64,000 nucleotides of DNA from Haloferula sp. BvORR071. Lineage in GTDB: Bacteria > Verrucomicrobiota > Verrucomicrobiia > Verrucomicrobiales > Akkermansiaceae. This document shows, piece by piece, positions 37,146-45,143 of the stretch. The notes beneath the pieces were generated by a model that was given only the letters and a program-made list of their open reading frames with translations, made no database searches and was not told where the DNA came from. Every line of letters begins with the position of its first letter. The first letter of the stretch is position 1. The translations under genes were made by a program, and so were the position numbers. The stretch is taken from the NCBI RefSeq assembly GCF_000739615.1, contig NZ_BATP01000006.1, forward strand, positions 1 through 64,000, in the 5' to 3' direction.

Positions 37146-37583
37146 TCATGGCTTTGCGGGTTCTGCACTCGAGTCTTTTTGTGTTTCAAGCTGTGACGAG
37201 GGATGCCCTTCGGCAGCAGGTGCGGACAAGGCGGGACCCTCCTCCGGTTCTGCAATTGGCCTATAATATACCGAATCCCCAACTTTCGCCACTCCTGAAC
37301 GAACATCTGCTGCTAAATATTGCCCCAGCTTTTCCCCGGTAGCCGCCAGATTCGACGTACGTCCTTCATTACCAATCCCCGACAGCAGCCCCCCATCGGG
37401 CACTTTCCAAGCACCATAGGTTTCAATTAGCACAAAATCAGCCCCCGGGGGGGTCGAAGCCACCCTCCCGACCAACACGGGATGGGCGGACTTCGGTTTT
37501 TCCTTCGGCTCCTCGTCCTTGAAGAGGGAGCAGGAATTCAAAAATAAAGACAGGGCGCAGACCGGAATCACGAGGACTCGCAT
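37146..37583 (-). CDS. Small lipoprotein
   Basis: A 145-residue predicted lipoprotein with no recognised family. The signal peptide ends in LFLNSC, so lipid attachment to Cys17 is likely. It continues SLFKDEEPKEKPKSAHPVLV, then a beta-rich region (GRVASTPPGADFVLIETYGAWKVPDG) and an acidic Pro/Ser tail. The phrase VGRVASTPPGADFVLIETY resembles many short Verrucomicrobia lipoproteins. The ATG at 37583 starts the signal peptide. Confidence 0.72.
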   Translation of the reverse strand: MRVLVIPVCALSLFLNSCSLFKDEEPKEKPKSAHPVLVGRVASTPPGADFVLIETYGAWKVPDGGLLSGIGNEGRTSNLAATGEKLGQYLAADVRSGVAKVGDSVYYRPIAEPEEGPALSAPAAEGHPSSQLETQKDSSAEPAKP

Positions 37584-37670
37584 GGCAAAGATAGCGCCAT
37601 GGACGCCCCCGGGCATTCAAGCCCGGGATGGCGTCTCGCTCCGGAATTTCCCTTCCTCCCCTTCCCCGGC

Positions 37671-38687
37671 TCAGCCGATGTCGTTCTCCAACACGATGCG
37701 GTAACGGGCCTTGCCGGAGCGCAGATGCTCCATGGCCTCGTTCACCTTTGACATCGGGAAGCTCTCCGTCACCGGCGCAATCCCGTGACGGGCGCTGAAG
37801 GCGAGCATCGTATCCAGCGCCGAGGGACTGCCGGTAGGCGATCCCGAGATCGACTTCTGTCCGAAGATCAGGCCGAAGGCCTGCACTGGCATCGGCTCTT
37901 GAATCGCTCCGACCACATGCAGGCGGCCGTGGGACGCGAGCGTGTTCAGAAGCCCCGGGACATCGATGGGCACGTTGATGGTGGAGATGATCAGGTCGAG
38001 GCTGCCGGCGATCTTCTTGAGAGCGTCGGCGTTCCTGGTGTTGTGAACAAAGTGGGCACCCAGCTTGCGGGCCTCCGCCTCCTTGCTGTCGCTGGTCGTG
38101 AAGGCATGGACCTCGCAGCCCCACTTGTTTGCAAACTGCAAGGCCATGTGGCCGAGCCCACCGATGCCGATCACGCCGACGCGGGCGCTTGGCGGGATCT
38201 GATAGGCCAAGAACGGAGTGAAGACCGTGACACCGCCGCAGAGCAGCGGCCCCGTGACCGCTGGATCGAGCCCCTCCGGAAGCGGGCGAGCCCAGATCCA
38301 CTGCACCCGCAGGCGATCCGCGAAGCCGCCGTGACGGCCAACGATGGTGCCTTGGTTGGTCGCACAGAGATTGTGGTCGCCGGCGATGCATTCCGGACAG
38401 GACAGGCAACTGAAGGCCGTCCAGCCTACCCCGACGAGTTGCCCGATCTTGAGACCCTTGGCATGCTCACCGAGTGCCACCACCCGACCCACCGCTTCGT
38501 GACCTGGGACGAAAGGGTAAGCCGACATGCCCCAGTCATTGTCGAGCATCGAGAGGTCGGAGTGGCAGATGCCGCAATGGGTGATCTGGATCTCGACCTC
38601 CTCCGGACCGAGTTCGCCGGGATCGTAGGTAAAGGGTTCGAGGAGTCCCTTGGAGCTTGTGGCGGCGTAGGCGTGGATCTGGCTCAT
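37671..38687 (-). CDS. Zinc-dependent NAD(P) alcohol dehydrogenase (cinnamyl/YahK type)
   Basis: Oxidoreductase of the medium-chain family, probably reducing aldehydes with NADPH. The 338 residues show the catalytic zinc site (CGICHSDLSM, PFVPGHEAVG), the structural zinc site CLSCPECIAGDHNLC (C-x2-C-x2-C-x7-C), and the Rossmann motif VGVIGIGGLGHMALQFA near 170. The order and motifs match the cinnamyl-alcohol dehydrogenase-like group more than classical ADH. It is transcribed divergently from the PA2928-like gene across 181 bp. Confidence 0.93.
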   Translation of the reverse strand: MSQIHAYAATSSKGLLEPFTYDPGELGPEEVEIQITHCGICHSDLSMLDNDWGMSAYPFVPGHEAVGRVVALGEHAKGLKIGQLVGVGWTAFSCLSCPECIAGDHNLCATNQGTIVGRHGGFADRLRVQWIWARPLPEGLDPAVTGPLLCGGVTVFTPFLAYQIPPSARVGVIGIGGLGHMALQFANKWGCEVHAFTTSDSKEAEARKLGAHFVHNTRNADALKKIAGSLDLIISTINVPIDVPGLLNTLASHGRLHVVGAIQEPMPVQAFGLIFGQKSISGSPTGSPSALDTMLAFSARHGIAPVTESFPMSKVNEAMEHLRSGKARYRIVLENDIG

Positions 38688-38868
38688 GGTCGTGAACGAG
38701 GGTTATGGTTCTAGGGGTGGGAAAAACGCGGAGAATCACCCGACTTCTCAACCCTTCTTCGTTCCGACGCCAGAGGGATTTTCTGCGAGGCAAAAACGCC
38801 ACCGATTCAGGCGACCATCTAGCAGACGCACCGGAATTGCAGGATTGTCACGATCTGCGGCGGATGGC

Positions 38869-40233
38869 ATGAAAGCGATTGCCCTCGGATCCAACCATCC
38901 ATCCCTCCAAAAGGTGAAAAAGGCTCCCGCGGTAGTTCTCATCCTCGTCTTGGTCGCCGCCTTTCTCATTTGGAAGCGGGGGCTCTTCGGCACCCACATT
39001 CACCTCAGCACGCCCGAGATCATGGGTGGTGTCGTGCGGACCGATGGCGAAACGGGAGGCAGGCTCTATTATTTAACAAGCCAGTGGGAGAAGCGGATCT
39101 TCCGTACCAGCAGCCGCAGCAGTTCCAGCACGAGAACCGAGGGCAGGCTCAACATCGACCTGTGGGAACTCGACGCTGCTACCGCCCAGCCGGTGGTCCG
39201 GCGTAGAATCAAACAGGCCAAGGTGAACGGCGACGCCAAGGCGATGGGGATGGAACAAGGCATCCTCTGGGCCCGGATTCCCGAGCTCATTGGTATCCGC
39301 TTGAGCGATGGTGAGATCGTCGCGGATGCCACAAAGATCGAGGCGCGCAATCCCACGCTCGCAGGCCTGATGCCGAAGCCTGCCCAAGCCGGCACCTTTC
39401 TAACGGAATCGATGCAGCCGCTGAAATTCTCACCACAGACCGGCATGATCGTGCGGCTCGACGATGCCCGCCTAGTGAGGATCGATCCGCTGACGCTTGA
39501 AGCCACGCCCCACAAGGAGAGCCAGGACTCCAGCAAAGCAGGCCCGGAAACCTTTGGCTCCAAGGTAGTATCCATCAGCAACGGGATGGACTGGTGGGCG
39601 ATGGTCCGGGGCCTCGCGATCCAAGCACCTGCGGAAGGCAAGAACGGTCAATGGCTGGGTCTCCTCGCGGAGACCGATTTGGCCATGATGCAGGAACGCC
39701 ACGTCATCAGTCCGCAGATGGACTTCAGCACTCCCCGGCGGCAGAAGCTCCATCGGGCGGAGCTGAAGACGGTACAGGAGTTCCTCGGCGCTCAGTTGAC
39801 CTTCGAAAATCCGAGCGTGTTGGCGGAAAGCCCGGAATTCTTGATGGCGGGCCTGCTGACCCAAGGCTCCGGCGGCACCAATGGACAGAGCGCGATGTAT
39901 CGGCGGGAGCCGGACAGCGTCTTCGTACTCTCCCGCGATCGGCTCGGTGAACAAGGCCGCCTGCAACTCGCCCGCATCTCTGGCCCGAAGGGCACCCCGG
40001 TGTGGGCCACTGCCCTGCCGCTTTCCGACATGGGCGCATGGCTCCCGGGTGAGCGCTACGCGGTGATGCTGGGTCCCGATCCTTCAGCTCAGCATTCACC
40101 GATGGCCGAGGAAGGCGAGAACACCGTCCCTCAGGTAATCGCTATCGATCTCAAGAGCGGCGAGGTGAAGTCCTTCAATCCGGATCTGCATCGCGATTGG
40201 CCGGTTCAAGTGAGCGGAACGACGAAGCCCTGA
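38869..40233 (+). CDS. Membrane-anchored PA2928-like protein
   Basis: A 454-residue protein with one N-terminal membrane helix (APAVVLILVLVAAFLIWKRG, about 19-38) and a beta-rich domain outside the membrane, possibly a propeller. The phrase GRLYYLTSQWEKRIFR and the following LNIDLWELDAATAQPVVR resemble the PA2928 family as I recall it; function unknown. The ATG at 38869 sits directly before the anchor; the open frame further upstream overlaps the divergent promoter region and does not look coding. It is convergent with the kinase gene. Confidence 0.65.
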   Translation: MKAIALGSNHPSLQKVKKAPAVVLILVLVAAFLIWKRGLFGTHIHLSTPEIMGGVVRTDGETGGRLYYLTSQWEKRIFRTSSRSSSSTRTEGRLNIDLWELDAATAQPVVRRRIKQAKVNGDAKAMGMEQGILWARIPELIGIRLSDGEIVADATKIEARNPTLAGLMPKPAQAGTFLTESMQPLKFSPQTGMIVRLDDARLVRIDPLTLEATPHKESQDSSKAGPETFGSKVVSISNGMDWWAMVRGLAIQAPAEGKNGQWLGLLAETDLAMMQERHVISPQMDFSTPRRQKLHRAELKTVQEFLGAQLTFENPSVLAESPEFLMAGLLTQGSGGTNGQSAMYRREPDSVFVLSRDRLGEQGRLQLARISGPKGTPVWATALPLSDMGAWLPGERYAVMLGPDPSAQHSPMAEEGENTVPQVIAIDLKSGEVKSFNPDLHRDWPVQVSGTTKP

Positions 40234-40243
40234 GAGAAGTGCG

Positions 40244-41625
<1,382 letters not shown>

Positions 41626-41629
<4 letters not shown>

Positions 41630-42369
41630 CGTTGTCCCAAGGTGGAAATTAGCGACCGCATCTCATCCTCCACCTCCCCGGGAGAGGCCACCGTGCCCGC
41701 CACCTCCGCGCGGAAGATCTCCCGGAAACGCCTGCGGAAGCGATGAACCAAGCTCCGCGCCGATGCCGGCAGGAGCTGCAACTCACGAGCGATCGCCGCG
41801 TAATCGATGTCACCGCGCTCGGCTGTTAGACAGGACTTCAGCACTGCGAAATCCCCCGGTCGCGTGCTCCGCTCGTATTCCCGGCGCATGTGATCCAAGG
41901 TCGTCTGCATCAGCACCATCGCCCAATTGCGGTCGAACTGCAGTTCATCCGGCACGGTCGAGCTCGCCGCAGCGCTGGCAGCAAACAAGCGCTCGCCCTC
42001 CTCGGATTGCAGGCTCACGAGTTGCGAAGCACCGCCGCGTTTCTCCGCCTTCGCACGGTCCCACTCGTTTGTCAGGAAGCGCTTCATCGCCACCAGCAAG
42101 AATGTCCTCAAGCGCCCGCGATCCGGCTGGGCTGATGACAACCAACCTTTCTCCAGCAAGCGAGAGAAGAACTCGTGAGTGAGATCCTGCGCGTCATGGG
42201 GCGAGTATCCCCGCCGCCGCACATAGGCATAGAGCGGCGAGAGATACTGCCGGTAGAGCGACTCCACCGAGGCGTTCACATCCGCCAGCGAATGCCCTTG
42301 GGCACCGATGACGATGGACCATCGGGTAGTATGGAACTCTCCCGAGTGGGTGCGGAAGGCATTCGGCAT
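41626..42369 (-). CDS. ECF RNA polymerase sigma factor
   Basis: A 247-residue extracytoplasmic-function sigma factor. Region 2 shows LYRQYLSPLYAYVRRRGYSP, then AQDLTHEFFSRLLEKGWL; region 4 shows the helix pair IDYAAIARELQLLPASARSL, then VHRFRRRFREIFR. The start at 42369 fits the family start phrase (FHTTRWSIVIGAQGH); the open frame before it looks non-coding. The long N-terminal R-W-S-I-V start and kinase overlap are typical of ECF groups that are activated through a Ser/Thr kinase instead of an anti-sigma factor. Targets unknown. Confidence 0.92.
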
Positions 42370-42518
42370 AGCTGTCAGCTCAGGACAAAAGGAAAACGAT
42401 GCGCTGCAGACGGAGTAAAGTCCGAGGGACCGGAAGACAAACTGCAAAAGCATCGGCCGGAGGACTCCGGCCGATGCCGATGGGAAAAGCGGAGGTCGAT
42501 TTGTCCCGGAAGCGGCCT

Positions 42519-44066
42519 TTATCTTTCGACCGGGGTGGCGGGTGCCGTGTCCTGTCGAACCGCGGCTCTGCCACGGCCTCGTCCGTTGATCTCCGCCTCA
42601 ATCAACATTTCGATTTTATCCAGCTCGTTCGGAGTATTCCTGACCACCAGCATGCCGGAAGAGGTCAGGACCGCCGAGGCTCCCTCCCCAAACTTAACAC
42701 CGCACAACTTCAGCAAGTCCTGAATCGGAACGAGTGAGCTCCCGAAATTCGGGGGCACGGTGAAGGTGCGGTTGAAGAGGTCTTCGGGTGCATCTAGAGA
42801 AACGAGGGTGACCGCGAAATCATCCACCTTGTAGCGGAAGCGGGTGGAGTCGCAGACGTATCTGAGCGCTTCGGCCAGCGGGACATTGCGAAGGCGGAGT
42901 TCCTTGATGCGGGGAGTCTCCGGTTTAGGCGCCTCGTTGCCCGCCGCAGCGGCAGGCTTTCCCGCGGGCAGGCGGACCACGAAATTCAACCCCTTGCGGG
43001 CAGGATCGGGTTCACTCGTATCGAGCTCAATGGACTTCTTCCTCAGAAAGTCGACGGCCTCGTCCAAGCTCGTGTCGTCAAATTGGATCGAAGGAATGAC
43101 GATATTCCGGAGTTTCTCCAAAATGTAGCTGGTGCCGGCGGACAGACCGCCCTGATTCGTCGCTTCCTTCGGCCCGGCGAATCTCTCGAGTTCATCCATC
43201 TGCTTCCTCAAATCTGCCCGAGCACGAGCGATATCGATCGGACTCTGAATGATTCCGCCCGGGGTGTTCGCGGAGCTTTTCCTTTCCGCGGATTCGAGTA
43301 TGGCAAACATACGGGCCAGCTGTTCCCGAATCAAATCAGCCCTCGCCTGGACGGCCTCGGGTGGGAGGCTGGAAGAGCGTTCCCTTTCGGCAGTTTCGAC
43401 CCTCTTTTGTAGGGCTAGAATGTCGTCCAGCTTCGGGCCCGGATCCTTCGATGCCGAAGCCGCTTCCACGGCTGGAACAGCCAAAGTGGCACCCTCCGGC
43501 GGCTCGGCCCTGCGGTAAGCAGCGAGAGTTGCCTCGAATCCGGGCCTCTCTTGCTCAGTGGCCGAAGCGACCGACTTCTCCTGCTCGGCAATCGCCTCGT
43601 CGCGCTTGCCTAGCAGGAAGAGGGCGCGCGCCTTGGTATCGAGCACTCTGGGCTTCAGATCCGCGTCTTCGCCACCCAGTTCGATGGCGATGTTAGCCAG
43701 TCGCAGCGCAATGTCCGGACGACGCTTAGAGGTATCCGCCGAAGTGATCATGTTCCACGCCAGATCATTGATCGTTCCGGCGCTCTGGGTCATGTCCTCG
43801 CGATTGGCAACGGCGATTCTCTCTTCCGCTCCAATCTGGCCGCCCACCACCGCAAGCCACTGCATGCGCTTGTCGAGAAGCTCCGGACCAGTTCCGTCCG
43901 CGACCTCCCGCGCCGATCCAATGACGGCTTGAACGCCCTCTTGGTATTGTTCCGATAGCACCTTCTGCTCGATCTCACGGATCTTTGCCGGCGCGTCCTG
44001 TGCTTGGAGCAATGGCGTGAGCAGCGCGGAGAGGAGCAGCCAGGATTTGATGGATGGTGGTTTCAT
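42519..44066 (-). CDS. Exported STN/secretin-like domain protein with TPR-like N-terminus
   Basis: The 515 residues have a signal peptide (about 1-23, ending LQAQ), a helical TPR-like part (about 90-190), a predicted coiled coil (about 210-290), and at 310-510 two copies of the secretin/TonB short N-terminal fold: IQFDDTSLDEAVDFLRKKS, then LRNVPLAEALRYVCDSTRF with YKVDDFAVTLVSL, and a final segment ending LTSSGMLVVRNTPNELDKIE. Similar proteins are frequent in Verrucomicrobiota and resemble the periplasmic part of GspD-like secretins but lack the membrane-spanning domain. It precedes the sigma factor by 149 bp on the same strand. Confidence 0.8.
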   Translation of the reverse strand: MKPPSIKSWLLLSALLTPLLQAQDAPAKIREIEQKVLSEQYQEGVQAVIGSAREVADGTGPELLDKRMQWLAVVGGQIGAEERIAVANREDMTQSAGTINDLAWNMITSADTSKRRPDIALRLANIAIELGGEDADLKPRVLDTKARALFLLGKRDEAIAEQEKSVASATEQERPGFEATLAAYRRAEPPEGATLAVPAVEAASASKDPGPKLDDILALQKRVETAERERSSSLPPEAVQARADLIREQLARMFAILESAERKSSANTPGGIIQSPIDIARARADLRKQMDELERFAGPKEATNQGGLSAGTSYILEKLRNIVIPSIQFDDTSLDEAVDFLRKKSIELDTSEPDPARKGLNFVVRLPAGKPAAAAGNEAPKPETPRIKELRLRNVPLAEALRYVCDSTRFRYKVDDFAVTLVSLDAPEDLFNRTFTVPPNFGSSLVPIQDLLKLCGVKFGEGASAVLTSSGMLVVRNTPNELDKIEMLIEAEINGRGRGRAAVRQDTAPATPVER

Positions 44067-44230
44067 GGGGTTGATTCCGGAGAGTTGGAGTCGGGCGGTG
44101 CCGCCTGCCGATCAGGTTGCAGCCACCCTTCATTTACCTTTTTAAGAATCCACCACCCCTTGTTGCAGAGTTTGGGAAGATTTCACGAAATCGTCTTCAG
44201 GCCCCCCGCCGCGGGAGCGGGGGATGACGA

Positions 44231-44298
44231 AGGCGTAGTTCTCCCTTTTGATTGGGAGAAATCCCAGCGTGAAACACGCTGGCGGAGGGGGAGGGATT
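44231..44298. repeat. Partial copy of tRNA-Ser 3' end and flank (copy 1)
   Basis: Imperfect direct repeat of 44432-44502. Shared pieces, in order: AGGC(G/A)TA(G/C)TTCT, a short stem of CTCCC/GGGAG type, the perfect hairpin CCAGCGTG-AAA-CACGCTGG (44264-44282), then GCGGA and GGGAGGGATT. The last part equals the 3' end of the tRNA-Ser gene (CCA, discriminator, acceptor and part of the T arm, with two mismatches). The stem of the first part is followed on the minus strand by no T-run. Confidence 0.8.
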
Positions 44299-44431
44299 GT
44301 CCTCCGGGCCATGCCAGTTTGCGGCTTCTCCGTTAAGAATGGGGCGCTAACGCTCCCACAGCATTCAAACCCTTCCCGCCGTGCTCGAAAAGGTTCTCAC
44401 CCTCCGGTTCCGCAAGAAAAACGGATGCCGC

Positions 44432-44502
44432 AGGCATACTTCTTCCCGTTTCTGTTTAGGGAAGATTCCAGCGTGAAACACGCTGGCGGACCGGGAGGGA
44501 TT
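44432..44502. repeat. tRNA-Ser 3' end and flank (copy 2, genuine)
   Basis: The copy that includes the real tRNA terminus. The hairpin CCAGCGTG-AAA-CACGCTGG lies at 44468-44486 with its last bases forming the encoded CCA end; on the minus strand another stem (TCTTCCC / GGGAAGA) follows. The two stems may function in 3' processing or termination of the tRNA transcript. See 44231-44298 for the duplicate. Confidence 0.8.
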
Positions 44503-44574
44503 CGAACCCTCGGTACCCTTGTGAGGTACGCACCTTTAGCAAAGGTGTGCTTTCGACCACTCAGCCACCGATCC
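44484..44574 (-). tRNA. tRNA-Ser (anticodon GCU)
   Basis: A 91-nt tRNA on the minus strand with encoded CCA. The acceptor stem pairs GGATCGG with CCGGTCC (one G-U pair), the D arm is TGGCTGAGTGGTCGAAAGCA, the anticodon stem CACCT/AGGTG closes loop TTGCTAA giving anticodon GCT, a long variable arm (GTACC..GGTAC) follows as in all serine tRNAs, and the T loop carries GGTTCGAATCC. Reads AGC and AGU codons. Confidence 0.97.
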
Positions 44575-44589
44575 TCGGAACTTGCGTCG

Positions 44590-44624
44590 CGCGGAGGTTG
44601 AACACAGCCCGCGGAACTCGTCAA
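44590..44624 (-). promoter_or_regulatory. Candidate tRNA-Ser promoter
   Basis: On the minus strand TTGACG (44624-44619) is followed after 16-17 bases by TTCAAC/TCAACC, a poor -10, placing transcription start a few bases before the mature tRNA 5' end at 44574. The -35 is good and the -10 weak, so this is tentative. Confidence 0.3.
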
Positions 44625-44660
44625 CCGTCCTGAAAGAGAAATGTCACTGAATTTCCCCGC

Positions 44661-44975
44661 TCAGGGTTCCACGGGGGTCCGCTCGGCGCCGTTGACCAGC
44701 ACCTTGCCCTTGGTCCGCAGGTCCACCACGTCGCCAGAATTGAGCGCTCCGTAGTCCTTTTCGTTCACCGAGAGGGTCTTGCCATCGGTCTTCGCCTTCA
44801 CGGATTCGCCGTTGAATTCGATCCCGTCGTTGCCACTCGTCGCGCTGCTGGTCTCGGTAGGCACGTGGAAGGTGACTCCCCCGCCCTTCAGTTCGTCGCC
44901 GTTCTTGGCGACGAAGAACAGCCTGCACCCGCCGGGCGCGAGCACCCACATCAGTATCAGGATCCAGATTTTCAT
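44661..44975 (-). CDS. Small lipoprotein-like hypothetical protein
   Basis: A 104-residue protein with a signal peptide ending in APGGC, so it may be a lipoprotein (Cys17). The rest is a beta-rich domain: KGGGVTFHVPTE, GIEFNGESVKAKTDGKTLSV, YGALNSGDVVDLRTKGKVLV and a short Pro-Glu tail. No family recognised. It stands alone between tRNA-Ser and the cytochrome gene. Confidence 0.65.
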   Translation of the reverse strand: MKIWILILMWVLAPGGCRLFFVAKNGDELKGGGVTFHVPTETSSATSGNDGIEFNGESVKAKTDGKTLSVNEKDYGALNSGDVVDLRTKGKVLVNGAERTPVEP

Positions 44976-45143
44976 AGCGCGCCGCGGCTGGATTCAGACG
45001 CGGAACCATGAAAGCCCCGTCCTCGCCGCCTGGCGACAAGCAAATGCCGAATGGCTCGCGGGAAAGGAACCCGGCCGCAGCCGGAGCCCACTTTCCAACA
45101 CACTCCATCCGGCATTCGGGAATTCGAGCTGCCCTGGCGGGAC

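Noticed and set aside
44248..44601. Plus-strand frame reading GGIRTLGTLVRYAPLAKVCF across the tRNA
   Set aside because: A familiar artefact of translating the antisense strand of a serine tRNA gene.
44644..45108. Minus-strand 154-codon frame overlapping the small lipoprotein gene
   Set aside because: Arg/Gly/Ala-rich shadow; the alternative frame with a lipoprotein signal is far more protein-like.
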